Shown: in pieces, positions 1 through 8,349 of the stretch | How the letters are laid out: each line of letters begins with the position of its first letter | Position numbering within the stretch: position 1 is the first letter of the stretch | Notes under the pieces: generated by a model | Database searches by the model: none | What the model was told of the DNA's origin: nothing | The model's input: the letters and a program-made list of their open reading frames with translations, nothing else | Position numbers and translations under genes: made by a program | Source of the DNA: Rhizobium sp. Q54 | Lineage (GTDB): Bacteria > Pseudomonadota > Alphaproteobacteria > SMXQ01 | Reading direction: 5' to 3' | NCBI GenBank assembly: GCA_945861615.1 | Contig: CAMAVH010000011.1 | Span: forward strand, 1 to 38,960 | DNA: 38,960 nucleotides

Positions 1-1247
1 CCGACGGCGCGCGCGTCTATGTGCCCTTCGCCTTGCCGGGCGAGGTGGTGCGCGCGCGCGTCACGCCGACGCCGGACGGCCTGCAGGGCACTTTGGTCGA
101 GATTCTCAAGCCGTCGCCCGACCGCATCGAACCGGCCTGCCCGAATTTCACGCGCTGCGGCGGCTGCGTCATGGAGCATCTCGCGCCCAAGCCCTATGCC
201 GCCTGGAAGCGCGGCCTGCTGGTCGAGGCGCTGACCTATGTCGGCCTCGGCGACGCGCCGGTCGGCGATCTGATCGGCGTGCCGCCGCACTCGCGCCGCC
301 GCGCCACCTTCTTCGCCCATCGCCAGCCGCAGAGCGCCCAGGGCAGCGGCGCGGTGCATCTCGGCTTTCAGGCGCGCGCCAGCCATGACGTGATCGACTT
401 CAACGAGTGTGCCGCGCTGTCGCCGGCCTTGCTCTCTCTGCTGTCGCCGCTGCGCGATCTGTTCGCGCGCATCCTGCCGCCGGGCGGCCGCGCCGAGGCG
501 ATGGTCAATCAGCTCGACGATGGGCTCGATCTCGTGCTGCGCACGCCCGGCAAATTGCCGGCGCCGATCCGCCAGATGCTCGCCGAGTTCGCCGGGGCGC
601 GCAATCTGCAGCGGCTGTCCTGGCAATCGTTGACCGGCACCGGTCCGCTCGGCACGCCGGAAACCGTGGTGTCGCGCCGTCCCGCCCTCGTCACCTTCGG
701 GAAGGCGCAAGTGGCGCTGCCCGCCGGCGCCTTCCTGCAAGCGACCCGCGAGGGCGAGCGGCTGCTGGTCGAGGCGGTGCTCGCCGCCTTCAAGGGCGCG
801 AAGGTGAAGCGCATCGCCGATCTGTTCTGCGGCGCCGGCGCCTTCAGCTTCCCGCTCGTCGCGCTCGGCTCGGTCCTCGCCATCGACGGCGACGCCGGTC
901 TGGTCGGCGCGCTGCGCAAAGGCGCGGACGCGGCTGGCATCGGCAACAAGCTGGCGACCGAGACGCGCGACCTGATGAAGCGTCCGCTGATCGCCGACGA
1001 TCTCAAGAAGTTCGACGCGGTGGTCTTCGATCCCCCGCGCGCCGGGGCCTCGTCGCAGGCGGGGCGCTTGGCGGCATCGAAAATCCCCCTGGTCGTCGCG
1101 GTGTCCTGCAATGTGTCGAGCTTCGCGCGCGACGCCAAACTGCTGGTCGACGGCGGCTACCGCCTCGAATCGGTCCTGCCGGTCGACCAATTCCTGTGGA
1201 CGCCGCATCTCGAAGTGGTCGGCGTGTTCCGGCGCGGCAAAGCCTGA
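1..1247 (+). CDS. class I SAM-dependent RNA (uracil-5-)methyltransferase, TrmA/RlmD family, 5'-truncated by window edge
   Basis: Transfers a methyl group from S-adenosylmethionine to C5 of a uridine, in rRNA or tRNA. The reading frame is open to the window edge; the residues before the first in-frame GTG (21) continue a TRAM-like RNA-binding stretch (VPFALPGEVVRARV), so the true start lies upstream. Visible in order: the TRAM end, an Fe-S cysteine cluster (CPNFTRCGGC, about residues 40-50), the SAM-binding motif DLFCGAGAFSFPL, the FDPPRAG motif, and SCN carrying the catalytic cysteine followed by FARD near the C-terminus. The Fe-S cluster favours an RlmD-like 23S rRNA enzyme over TrmA, but the exact target uridine cannot be read from sequence. 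The next gene follows after 67 bases. Confidence 0.9.
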   Translation, partial: DGARVYVPFALPGEVVRARVTPTPDGLQGTLVEILKPSPDRIEPACPNFTRCGGCVMEHLAPKPYAAWKRGLLVEALTYVGLGDAPVGDLIGVPPHSRRRATFFAHRQPQSAQGSGAVHLGFQARASHDVIDFNECAALSPALLSLLSPLRDLFARILPPGGRAEAMVNQLDDGLDLVLRTPGKLPAPIRQMLAEFAGARNLQRLSWQSLTGTGPLGTPETVVSRRPALVTFGKAQVALPAGAFLQATREGERLLVEAVLAAFKGAKVKRIADLFCGAGAFSFPLVALGSVLAIDGDAGLVGALRKGADAAGIGNKLATETRDLMKRPLIADDLKKFDAVVFDPPRAGASSQAGRLAASKIPLVVAVSCNVSSFARDAKLLVDGGYRLESVLPVDQFLWTPHLEVVGVFRRGKA

Positions 1248-1314
1248 CCGTTGACGGGCCTCTCCGGGCCCGATATTCACGGCGGTAACGATAAAAGAGC
1301 AGGGGAGACATCCG

Positions 1315-2295
1315 ATGCGGATTTGCATCTTCGGCGCGGGCGCCATCGGCGGCTTCATGGGCGCGGAGTTGGCTTTGGCCGGGGCCGACGTGACGCTGAT
1401 CGCGCGCGGGCCGCATCTCGCCGCCATGCAGAAGGACGGCCTCAAGCTGATCCGCGACGGCAACGAAAAGATCGCCAAGGTGCGCGCCGTCGAGACGGCG
1501 GCCGAGGCCGGCCCGCAGGATTTCGTCGTCATCACCTTGAAGGCTCATTCGGTGCCCGGCGTCGTGCCGGCGCTGCAGCCGCTGCTCGGCCCCGACACGG
1601 CGATCGTCTGGGGCGTCAACGGCGTGCCCTGGTGGTATTTCTACGGTCTCGAGTCGCCGCTGAAGGACGCGCGGCTGGCGAGCGTCGATCCGGGCAATGT
1701 CCAGTGGGACGGCCTCGGCCCCGAACGCATGATCGGCTGCGTCGTCTATCCCGCTTGCGAGGTGATCGCGCCCGGCGTGGTGCAGCATGTCGAAGGCGAC
1801 CGCTTCACCCTCGGCGAGCCGTCCGGCGAGAAGACCGCGCGCATCGCCGCGCTCAGCGAGGCGCTGGTCAAGGCCGGTTTGAAAGCACCGGTGCGCCCGC
1901 GCATCCGCGACGAGATTTGGATCAAGCTGTGGGGCAACCTCTGCTTCAATCCGATCAGCGCGCTGACCCATGCGACGCTCGACGTCATCGCCACCGAGCC
2001 CGGCACCCGCGCCGTGGCGCGTTCGATGATGCTGGAGGCGCAGGCGATCGGCGAGAAGCTCGGCGTGAAATTCGGCATCGACGTCGACAAGCGCATCGCC
2101 GGCGCCGCCGGCGTCGGTGCGCACAAGACCTCGATGTTGCAGGATCTGGAACGCGGCCGGCCGATGGAGATCGACGCCCTGGTGACGGCAGTGCAGGAAA
2201 TGGGCCGCCTCGTCGATGTCCCGACGCCGACCGTCGACATCGTGCTGGCGCTAATCCGCCAGCGCGCCGTGGCGGCAGGGCTTTATCATGCCTGA
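1315..2295 (+). CDS. ketopantoate reductase family protein (2-dehydropantoate 2-reductase-like)
   Basis: The 326-residue protein begins with a Rossmann nucleotide-binding motif (FGAGAIGGFMG) for NADPH. It carries the family's lysine segment (IWIKLWGNLCFNPISALT) and the C-terminal SMLQD-x-x-RGRP-x-EID motif with the catalytic glutamate. PanE enzymes reduce ketopantoate to pantoate in coenzyme A synthesis, but many paralogues act on other 2-oxoacids. No panB or panC lies nearby; the following genes encode an alpha/beta hydrolase and an FAH-family enzyme, so a catabolic role is possible. A GGGGAG ribosome-binding site precedes the ATG. Family assignment is firm; substrate is not. Confidence 0.85.
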   Translation: MRICIFGAGAIGGFMGAELALAGADVTLIARGPHLAAMQKDGLKLIRDGNEKIAKVRAVETAAEAGPQDFVVITLKAHSVPGVVPALQPLLGPDTAIVWGVNGVPWWYFYGLESPLKDARLASVDPGNVQWDGLGPERMIGCVVYPACEVIAPGVVQHVEGDRFTLGEPSGEKTARIAALSEALVKAGLKAPVRPRIRDEIWIKLWGNLCFNPISALTHATLDVIATEPGTRAVARSMMLEAQAIGEKLGVKFGIDVDKRIAGAAGVGAHKTSMLQDLERGRPMEIDALVTAVQEMGRLVDVPTPTVDIVLALIRQRAVAAGLYHA

Positions 2296-2406
2296 GGCGG
2301 AAATTTCCCATTCCGGAACGCTGGCCGCAAAACGCCGGCCCGTGCTAAAATCAGAATAAGCAAGACCCCGCTGCGCCGGGGCGCATTCATCGCAAGGGAG
2401 ATTGTC

Positions 2407-3285
2407 ATGGCCACAGCCGTTCAGACTGGCGTGCAGGATAAATTCGTCACCATCGACGGATTGCGCATCCGCTATATCGAGGAAGGCAAGGGCCATCCCG
2501 TTGTCCTGCTGCATGGCGCCTCGCTCGGCTCGTCGGCCGATGTGTTTCGCCGCAACCTCGGCCCGCTCGCGCGCGGCGGCTTGCGCGTCATCGCCTTCGA
2601 CCAGCCGGGTTTCGGCCTGTCGGACAATCCGTCCGACCATGGCGCGGCGCTGCGCAAGAAGATGATCCCGAAATTCATCGACGCCCTCGGCCTCGGCAAG
2701 GTCGCGCTCGTCGCCCATTCGCAGGCCGGCGGCACGGCCGTGCAGCTCGCGTTGGCCGAGCCGGAACGCTACAGCCATGTCGTCGTGCTCGGCACCGGCA
2801 GTCTGCTGCCGCCGCTTGAAGCCCAGCCCGACGCCGGCGCCGATCGCCAGGCCGCCGTGCAACAGCGCCTGGAGCGCCGCATGGCCGCCTCCGAGCCGAC
2901 CATCGAGGATACGCGTAAACTTCTCGAAGCCAACCTGTTCCATCACGAGCTGATCACGCCGGAGGAATTGGCGCTGCGCCATCAGAACAGCACCGGCAAG
3001 AATTTCGCGGCCTTCGTCGCGCGCAACGAGCTCAGCGAAACCAACAAGGGCAAAGCGAAGGACAAGAGCGGTCCCGAGTTGTGGGAAATGCTGACCGATC
3101 TGAAGATGCCGCTGTTGATGATCTACGGCAAGAACGACCGCGCCAATGCCTTCGAGAAGGCGACGCTGCTGAAGGAGCGCCGGCCGCAGCTCGATCTGCA
3201 TATCGTCGATGGCTGCAAGCATCTGGTTCCCTGGGATGCCGCCGACGAGGTGCACCGCCTGGCCGTCCCGTTCCTGCAGCGCTGA
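2407..3285 (+). CDS. alpha/beta-fold hydrolase (meta-cleavage C-C hydrolase-like)
   Basis: The 292-residue protein has the alpha/beta hydrolase layout: an oxyanion-hole HG motif (VVLLHGASLG), the DQPGFGLSD segment, the nucleophile elbow AHSQAGG with the catalytic serine, an acid in YGKNDRA, and a histidine in GCKHLVPWDAAD. The pattern resembles MhpC/BphD-type hydrolases of aromatic meta-cleavage pathways, though esterases share it. AAGGGAG precedes the start. The FAH-family gene begins only 6 bases downstream, so the two are probably co-transcribed; together with the preceding reductase they may form a small degradative set. Substrate unknown. Confidence 0.85.
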   Translation: MATAVQTGVQDKFVTIDGLRIRYIEEGKGHPVVLLHGASLGSSADVFRRNLGPLARGGLRVIAFDQPGFGLSDNPSDHGAALRKKMIPKFIDALGLGKVALVAHSQAGGTAVQLALAEPERYSHVVVLGTGSLLPPLEAQPDAGADRQAAVQQRLERRMAASEPTIEDTRKLLEANLFHHELITPEELALRHQNSTGKNFAAFVARNELSETNKGKAKDKSGPELWEMLTDLKMPLLMIYGKNDRANAFEKATLLKERRPQLDLHIVDGCKHLVPWDAADEVHRLAVPFLQR

Positions 3286-3291
3286 GTCGCC

Positions 3292-4059
3292 ATGACACGT
3301 TGGCTGCGCTTCGCCTATGAGGGCCGCGAGGGCTTCGGCGCTCTCGACGGCGAGAGCATTGCCGTGCATAGCGGCGACCTGTTCGACATGCCGGCGCCGA
3401 CCGGCGAGACCTTGCCGCTGGCGGCGGTGACTCTGCTGACGCCCTGCGCGCCGCAGAAGATGGTCTGCCTGTGGAACAATTCGCGCGCCGTGGCGGCCAA
3501 AAACAATCTGACCGAACCACTCGAGCCGCTCTATTTCCTCAAGGCGCCGAGCGCCTATCTCGCGGGCGGTCAGACCATTCCGCGCCCGGCTTCCTACGAC
3601 GGCCGGGTGATCTACGAGGCCGAGCTCGGCGTCGTCATCGGCAAGCGCTGCAGCGGCGTCGATGAAGCGGCGGCGGCCGATCACATCTTCGGCTACACCT
3701 GCGTCAACGACGTCACGGCGCTCGAATTGCTGTTCAAGGACCCGTCCTTCCCGCAATGGACGCGGGCCAAGAACTTCGACGGCTTCGGCCCCTTCGGCCC
3801 GGTGATCGCCACCGGCCTCGATGCGCAGGCTCTCACGGTCAAAGCCTTGCTCGACGGTCGCGAACGGCAATCCCAGGCGGCGGACGACATGTTCTTCTCG
3901 CCGGCCAAACTGGTCAGTTTGATCTCGCGCGACATGACGCTGCTGCCCGGCGACATCATCGCCTGCGGCACCACGGTCGGCGCCCTGCCGATGAAGCCGG
4001 GCGCTAAGATCGAGATCGTCATCGATGGCGTGGGAACTCTATCGAACGTCATGGGCTAG
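3292..4059 (+). CDS. fumarylacetoacetate hydrolase (FAH) family protein
   Basis: At 255 residues this is a short, single-domain FAH-fold protein. The metal-binding core is visible as YEAELGVVIGKR followed by GYTCVNDVTA, supplying the usual Glu/Glu/Asp ligands, and the C-terminal part has LLPGDIIACGTTVG. Family members cleave or decarboxylate beta-diketone-like or oxo-acid products of aromatic and amino-acid degradation, or act as acylpyruvases and oxaloacetate decarboxylases. It starts 6 bases after the alpha/beta hydrolase, supporting a shared pathway such as meta-cleavage product handling. The last bases overlap a weak minus-strand reading frame. Confidence 0.87.
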   Translation: MTRWLRFAYEGREGFGALDGESIAVHSGDLFDMPAPTGETLPLAAVTLLTPCAPQKMVCLWNNSRAVAAKNNLTEPLEPLYFLKAPSAYLAGGQTIPRPASYDGRVIYEAELGVVIGKRCSGVDEAAAADHIFGYTCVNDVTALELLFKDPSFPQWTRAKNFDGFGPFGPVIATGLDAQALTVKALLDGRERQSQAADDMFFSPAKLVSLISRDMTLLPGDIIACGTTVGALPMKPGAKIEIVIDGVGTLSNVMG

Positions 4060-4160
4060 GCCAGGGTCAGCAGCTGGCGAATGAGAGCGAGCGCGACCTC
4101 GATGATGCGCAGGCAGGCGAGCACGAGGCCCGCCCAGGCGACGAGTTTTTGTTCCAGCAT
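4056..4160 (-). CDS. possible 34-residue membrane peptide (uncertain)
   Basis: This minus-strand frame would encode a short, mostly hydrophobic helix (starting MLEQKLVAWAGLVLACL). The frame can be extended to a GTG at 4262, giving 68 residues with a less convincing N-terminus. No clear ribosome-binding site precedes the ATG. Its stop interlocks with the FAH stop at the palindrome CTAG (4056-4059). It may be chance translation of an untranslated region; I recognise no family. Confidence 0.17.
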   Translation of the reverse strand: MLEQKLVAWAGLVLACLRIIEVALALIRQLLTLA

Positions 4161-4219
4161 GATGCGGCCATAATAAATCCACGCCGATCTGGCGTGGTTG
4201 GGTGGCGGAAAACTGCGGA

Positions 4220-4245
4220 GGCGTCTGCCATCGTGCGCAGACGCC
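4220..4245. other. perfect 9-bp hairpin in the 311-base gap between FAH gene and META lipoprotein
   Basis: Arms GGCGTCTGC (4220-4228) and GCAGACGCC (4237-4245) pair perfectly around an 8-base loop. No T-run follows on the plus strand, so it is not a classical intrinsic terminator; it could slow transcription after the FAH gene or structure a leader. Apart from this hairpin and the weak minus-strand frame at 4056-4160, I see nothing definite in 4060-4370. Confidence 0.4.
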
Positions 4246-4370
4246 CCCGCTACTGTGATCACGTTATGTTCTTTGTAAAGCCCGAGTCAATGTGACGCAT
4301 ATCCTATCGCTCATCGCCTGATGGCGCGGGGAACCGAAAGGATGACGGGGAACGCGAGAAGGGGATTGCG

Positions 4371-4793
4371 ATGAAATCGGCGATCACGAGTTTGGCGCTG
4401 CTGCTCGGCGCTTGCGCCATGGAGGGCGGCACATCGTCGGCGCCGGCAATGCCGCTCGTCGGCACCAACTGGATGCTCACGAAGATCGGCGAGACGTCTG
4501 TGGCCATGATGGCAGGTCAGCGCGAACCGTTCCTGCAATTGCAGGCGAGCGACAGCCGCGCCAGCGGTTTTGCCGGCTGCAACATGTTCGCCGGTCCTTA
4601 TCAATTGTCGGGCGATAGCCTGACCTTCGGGCCGCTCGCCATGACGCGGATGGCCTGCCCTCCGCCCGGGATGGCCGTCGAGGGCGGCTATGCCAACGTG
4701 CTGCGCGACAGCAAGGGCTACAAGATCGATGGCCGGCAGCTCGCGCTGATGGACGCTTCCGGCAAGAGGCTGGCAACCTTCGTTGCGAAGTAG
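4371..4793 (+). CDS. META-domain (HslJ-like) lipoprotein
   Basis: The 140-residue protein starts with a short signal peptide and a lipobox-like LLGAC, predicting lipidation at Cys15 and anchoring in the envelope. The rest is a META/HslJ domain: the LVGTNWMLTKI opening, ASGFAGCNMFAGPYQLSGDSLTFGPLAMTRMACPP core, and a final lipid-pocket-like strand. HslJ is a heat-inducible outer-membrane protein linked to novobiocin resistance in Escherichia coli; the biochemical role of META domains is unclear. It is a single gene bounded downstream by the strong terminator at 4812-4841. Confidence 0.85.
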   Translation: MKSAITSLALLLGACAMEGGTSSAPAMPLVGTNWMLTKIGETSVAMMAGQREPFLQLQASDSRASGFAGCNMFAGPYQLSGDSLTFGPLAMTRMACPPPGMAVEGGYANVLRDSKGYKIDGRQLALMDASGKRLATFVAK

Positions 4794-4811
4794 CCTCCCA
4801 CATAGGCAAAG

Positions 4812-4841
4812 AAAAAGGGGAGCCGTTGAGCTCCCCTTTTT
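4812..4841. terminator. bidirectional intrinsic terminator between META lipoprotein and aroC
   Basis: A perfect 12-bp stem, AAAAAGGGGAGC (4812-4823) with GCTCCCCTTTTT (4830-4841), encloses a 6-base loop. It ends in T5 on the plus strand and, read the other way, also in T5, so it can stop both the lipoprotein transcript and the convergent fabI-aroC transcript. Confidence 0.9.
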
Positions 4842-4861
4842 GATTCGCGTTCGAAAAACCC

Positions 4862-5977
4862 TTAACCGATCTTGCTGCCGCCGTCGCCGACCTGCGCGCC
4901 CATTTGTCCTCTGTGGCGCAGGTAATGGTCGGCCAGCACGCAGGCCAGCATGGCCTCGCCGACCGGCACAGCGCGGATGCCGACGCAGGGGTCGTGGCGG
5001 CCCTTGGTGACGACTTCGGCGTCGTTGCCGTGGATGTCGACCGTGCGGCGCGGCATCAGGATCGAGCTGGTCGGCTTGACGGCGAAGCGCAGGACGACAT
5101 CCTGACCGGTCGAGATGCCGCCGAGAATGCCGCCCGCCTGGTTCGACAGGAAGTCGATCTTGCCGTTCTTCATGCGCATTTCGTCGGCGTTCTCGTCGCC
5201 CATGAGGGAGGCGGCGGCCATGCCGGCGCCGATTTCGACGCCTTTCACGGCGTTGATGCTCATCATCGCGGCGGCGAGGTCGGCGTCGAGCTTGCCGTAG
5301 ATCGGCGCGCCGAGGCCGGCCGGCACGCCGGCGGCGACAAGTTCGATGATGGCGCCGACCGAGTTGCCCGATTTGCGCACGCCATCGAGATAGCTTTCCC
5401 AGCTCTGCGCCGCCTGGCGGTCGGGGCACCAGAAGGGATTGTCCTGCGTCGCATCCCAGTCCCAGCGCGCGCGATCGATGGTTTGCGTGCCCATCTGCAC
5501 CAGCGCGCCGCGAATGACGAGGCTGTCGCCGAAGGCCTGCTTGAGGATTTGCCGGGCCACGCCGCCGGCGGCGACGCGCATGGCGGTCTCGCGCGCCGAC
5601 GAGCGCCCACCGCCGCGATAGTCGCGCAGGCCGTATTTCTGGTGATAGGTCAGGTCGGCATGGCCGGGACGGAACTTGTCCTTGATGTCGCCATAGTCCT
5701 TCGAGCGCTGATCCTCGTTCTGGATCAAGAGGCCGATCGAGGTGCCGGTGGTCTTGCCCTCGAATACGCCGGACAGGATTTGCACCGTGTCGCTTTCCTG
5801 GCGCTGGGTGACGAAGCGCGAGGTGCCCGGCTTGCGCTTTTCGAGCCAGATTTGGATGTCGTCTTCGCACAGCGCGATGCCCGGCGGGCAGCCGTCGACC
5901 ACGCAGCCGATCGCCGGCCCGTGGCTTTCGCCCCAGGTGGTGACGCGGAACAGATGGCCGAACGTGTTGTGCGACAT
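4862..5977 (-). CDS. aroC: chorismate synthase
   Basis: Final enzyme of the shikimate pathway: converts 5-enolpyruvylshikimate-3-phosphate to chorismate using reduced FMN. The 371 residues match family length. Signatures present: [20 protein letters not shown] at the N-terminus, [14 protein letters not shown], the [13 protein letters not shown] motif, and the C-terminal [13 protein letters not shown] segment. The start ATG lies 15 bases after the fabI stop, so fabI-aroC form an operon ending at the terminator 4812-4841. The product feeds aromatic amino acids, folate and quinones. Confidence 0.97.
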   Translation of the reverse strand: MSHNTFGHLFRVTTWGESHGPAIGCVVDGCPPGIALCEDDIQIWLEKRKPGTSRFVTQRQESDTVQILSGVFEGKTTGTSIGLLIQNEDQRSKDYGDIKDKFRPGHADLTYHQKYGLRDYRGGGRSSARETAMRVAAGGVARQILKQAFGDSLVIRGALVQMGTQTIDRARWDWDATQDNPFWCPDRQAAQSWESYLDGVRKSGNSVGAIIELVAAGVPAGLGAPIYGKLDADLAAAMMSINAVKGVEIGAGMAAASLMGDENADEMRMKNGKIDFLSNQAGGILGGISTGQDVVLRFAVKPTSSILMPRRTVDIHGNDAEVVTKGRHDPCVGIRAVPVGEAMLACVLADHYLRHRGQMGAQVGDGGSKIG

Positions 5978-5992
5978 GATCCGTCTGCGGCC

Positions 5993-6805
5993 TTAGACCG
6001 TGGCGATATCGGGCGCGTCGACGGCCTTCATGCCGACGACATGGTAGCCGCAATCGACATGCAGCACTTCGCCGGTGACTCCGCTGCCGAGATCGCTCAG
6101 CAGGAACAGGCCCGACTTGCCGACATCCTCGATGGTGACGTTGCGCTTAAGCGGCGCGTTGTACTCGTTCCACTTCAGGATGTAGCGGAAGTCGCCGATG
6201 CCCGAGGCGGCCAGCGTCTTGATCGGACCGGCCGAGATGGCGTTGACGCGGATGTTGCGGCCGCCGAGATCGACGGCGAGATAGCGCACGCTGGCTTCCA
6301 GCGCCGCTTTGGCCACGCCCATGACATTGTAATGCGGTGTCACCTTCTCGGCGCCGTAATAGCTCAGCGTCACCAAGCTGCCGCCGGACGACATCAGCGG
6401 CGCGGCTTTCTGCGCGATGGCGGTGAAGGAGAAGCAGGAGATGTTCAGGCTGTTGGTGAAGTTGGCGGCCGAGGTGTCGATATAGCCGCCCTTCAGCTCT
6501 TCCTTGTCTGAATAGGCGATGGCGTGGACGAGGAAGTCGAGATGACCCCAGCGCTTGCCGAGGTCGGCGAAGACCGCGTCGATGCTCGCCGTGTCGGTGA
6601 CGTCGCAGGGCAGCAGGATGTCGGAGCCGATGCTCTGGGCCAGCGGCGCCACGCGCTTCTGCAGCGCCTCGCCCTGGTAGGTGAAGGCCAGTTCGGCGCC
6701 ATGGTCGGCCACGGTCTTGGCGATGCCCCAGGCGATCGACCGATCATTGGCGACGCCCATGATCAGGCCTTTTTTGCCGGCCATGAAGCCACTGCTGCTC
6801 GTCAT
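5993..6805 (-). CDS. fabI: enoyl-[acyl-carrier-protein] reductase (NADH), FabI
   Basis: Reduces trans-2-enoyl-ACP in the last step of each fatty-acid elongation cycle; the target of triclosan-type inhibitors. The 270-residue SDR-fold protein has the FabI glycine motif (GLIMGVANDRSIAWGIA), the early YQGE, and the catalytic Tyr-x6-Lys pair in YNVMGVAK, followed by the SAGPIKTLAASGI loop. It heads an operon with aroC. A second methionine (residue 8) is an alternative start. Upstream bases 6881-6907 hold a weak -35/-10 candidate. Confidence 0.96.
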   Translation of the reverse strand: MTSSSGFMAGKKGLIMGVANDRSIAWGIAKTVADHGAELAFTYQGEALQKRVAPLAQSIGSDILLPCDVTDTASIDAVFADLGKRWGHLDFLVHAIAYSDKEELKGGYIDTSAANFTNSLNISCFSFTAIAQKAAPLMSSGGSLVTLSYYGAEKVTPHYNVMGVAKAALEASVRYLAVDLGGRNIRVNAISAGPIKTLAASGIGDFRYILKWNEYNAPLKRNVTIEDVGKSGLFLLSDLGSGVTGEVLHVDCGYHVVGMKAVDAPDIATV

Positions 6806-6880
6806 AGATTCCTCATACGGACTGGGCCGCCGGGCAAGGGTGGACCCATAGGCGGGGTGGGGGTGCCGGCGACGGGCCGT

Positions 6881-6907
6881 ATGCTACACGAATCGCCGGA
6901 AAATCAA
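6881..6907 (-). promoter_or_regulatory. weak candidate promoter of fabI-aroC
   Basis: Read on the minus strand: TTGATT (6902-6907) as -35, a 15-base spacer, and TAGCAT (6881-6886) as -10, about 75 bases before the fabI ATG. Each hexamer matches 4 of 6 consensus positions and the spacing is short, so this is only a candidate. Confidence 0.22.
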
Positions 6908-6983
6908 AAGGTTGGGAGGGGTTCTGGGAGGCTTGAAAAGGCTTGGAAAAGGCCGAATAGGCTCTCGCTGGGCGCGAACAGCA

Positions 6984-7313
6984 TCAGTCCTGATCGACCT
7001 CGGTCAACAGAGCGACGATGGCCGCGCGTCCCGGTTCTGGCAGCTCTTGGGCCGCTTCCAACACCCTGCGCATGGTGACGTGCAGCGCATTGAGCTGATC
7101 GACCAGGCTAAGCACCACCGGCACGGCCTCCTCGCCGATGGCCAATTCGCGCGTCAGTTCGACGATAAAGCCGACGCGCGCCGCGTCGACGTCGTCGAAG
7201 CTATAGGCATCGCCGTCGCGCGCCGGGGCGACCCAGCCTTCCTCGATCCAGGCCGTCAGTACGTGGCGTTCGAGCCGCGCCTGCGCAAGCATGTCGTCGA
7301 AGCTGATCGTCAT
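6984..7313 (-). CDS. cbpM: chaperone modulator CbpM (MerR-like helix-turn-helix family)
   Basis: A 109-residue protein with a MerR-like N-terminal segment (about residues 15-50, WIEEGWVAP then YSFDDVDAARV) and a helical C-terminal half (LVDQLNALHVTMRRVLEA). CbpM binds the J-domain of CbpA and blocks both its DnaK co-chaperone and DNA-binding activities. It starts 10 bases after the cbpA stop, the usual cbpA-cbpM arrangement, which is the strongest support for the name. No T-run terminator is obvious downstream. Confidence 0.85.
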   Translation of the reverse strand: MTISFDDMLAQARLERHVLTAWIEEGWVAPARDGDAYSFDDVDAARVGFIVELTRELAIGEEAVPVVLSLVDQLNALHVTMRRVLEAAQELPEPGRAAIVALLTEVDQD

Positions 7314-7323
7314 GGCGCTCTCC

Positions 7324-8220
7324 TTACTTCGCGGCCTGCTTGGCCCAGTCTTCCAGCACGCGGCGCAAGGATTCGTCGCTGTCGCCGGGCGCGGGCAGGG
7401 TCACCAGCAGGCGGACGAAATGATCGCCGCGCTCGCCCTTGCGGCCATGCGGCACGCCCTTGCCTTTGAGGCGCAGCGTGGTGCCGCTGTTGGCGCCCTT
7501 CGGCACCTTCATCGACACGGAGCCGTCCAGCGTTTCGACCGCGATCGAGCCGCCGAGCACGGCCTCGCGCAGCGGCACTTTCACCTCGGAGTGGATGTCG
7601 TTGTCCTTGCGGGTGAACAGCGGATCGGCCTCGACCTTGATTTCGACGAAGGCGTCGCCGGCCGGGCCGCCGCGTTCGCCGGGCTGGCCCTGGCCCTTCA
7701 GGCGCAACTTCTGCCCGTCGCCCGTGCCGGGCGGGATGGACAGATCGAGCGTTTTGCCGCTCGCCAGGCGGACGTTCTTCTTGGCGCCGAGGGCCGCCTC
7801 GCGGAAGCCGACCGACAGTTTGTAGTTCACGTCGGCGCCCTGGAAGCCGGGCGCGGCGCGGCCGCGGCGGCTGCCGAACAGCTCGGAGAAGATGTCGTCC
7901 CCCGAGAACATGTCGTCCATCTTGAAGCCGCTTTGGTACTTCTTGCCGGCATCGCCCTTGCCGGCCTGCTGCCAATAATTGCCGCGTCCACGCATTTCGG
8001 CGCCGCTGGCGTCGATCTCGCCGCGGTCGTAACGCGCGCGCTTGTCGGCGTCCGACAGGAAGTCGTAGGCCGCCGAGACCTCCGAAAACTGCTCGGCCTT
8101 CTTGGCGTTGCCCGGATTGAGGTCCGGATGCAGCGTCTTGGCGAGCTTGCGGTAGGCCTTTTTGATGTCGTCGGCGCTGGCCGTCTTGGCCACGCCCAGC
8201 ACCTGATAGGGATCTTTCAT
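7324..8220 (-). CDS. cbpA: DnaJ C-terminal domain protein, CbpA-like co-chaperone
   Basis: 298 residues: an N-terminal J-domain (1-70) with the HPD motif in TLHPDLNPGN, a Gly-rich linker with MFSGDDIFSELFG, then the two-part DnaJ C-terminal substrate-binding region. The zinc-finger cysteine repeats of true DnaJ are absent, which makes it a type II (CbpA) J-protein that stimulates DnaK. It is followed by cbpM. On the coding strand GAGGA precedes the ATG, and a near-palindrome (8241-8260) lies just upstream. Confidence 0.92.
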   Translation of the reverse strand: MKDPYQVLGVAKTASADDIKKAYRKLAKTLHPDLNPGNAKKAEQFSEVSAAYDFLSDADKRARYDRGEIDASGAEMRGRGNYWQQAGKGDAGKKYQSGFKMDDMFSGDDIFSELFGSRRGRAAPGFQGADVNYKLSVGFREAALGAKKNVRLASGKTLDLSIPPGTGDGQKLRLKGQGQPGERGGPAGDAFVEIKVEADPLFTRKDNDIHSEVKVPLREAVLGGSIAVETLDGSVSMKVPKGANSGTTLRLKGKGVPHGRKGERGDHFVRLLVTLPAPGDSDESLRRVLEDWAKQAAK

Positions 8221-8240
8221 CGCCGCATATCCTCAACTCT

Positions 8241-8260
8241 CCGCTCCCCCCGGGGAGCGG
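8241..8260. repeat. 9-bp inverted repeat just upstream of cbpA
   Basis: Arms CCGCTCCCC (8241-8249) and GGGGAGCGG (8252-8260) are separated by two bases and end 20 bases before the cbpA start on the minus strand. It could be an operator or a leader hairpin. A 2-base loop is too tight for a stable hairpin unless the inner pairs open. Confidence 0.4.
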
Positions 8261-8285
8261 CTTCCGCATTCTGGCACAAAACTAA

Positions 8286-8313
8286 AAGGCCCGGCAGTCG
8301 CCTGCCGGGCCTT
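8286..8313 (-). terminator. intrinsic terminator after the glycine-zipper lipoprotein gene
   Basis: A perfect 12-bp stem, AAGGCCCGGCAG (8286-8297) with CTGCCGGGCCTT (8302-8313), has a 4-base loop. Read on the minus strand it is followed by TTTTAGTTTTG, a U-rich tail. It lies 36 bases past the stop of the lipoprotein gene and separates it from cbpA. Confidence 0.85.
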
Positions 8314-8349
8314 GTCGCGCCGCGCCAGGGGCGCAACTGCATTTAGTCG

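Noticed and set aside
2251..3870. 539-residue minus-strand frame across the hydrolase and FAH genes
   Set aside because: Mirror translation of two recognisable plus-strand enzymes; no motif or ribosome-binding site.
4904..6511. 535-residue plus-strand frame opposite aroC and fabI
   Set aside because: Antisense to two essential, well-recognised genes; composition typical of GC-rich mirror frames.
6925..6955. Direct repeat GGCTTGAAAA/GGCTTGGAAAA as an iteron or integration site
   Set aside because: Only two imperfect short copies, no neighbouring replication or integrase gene.
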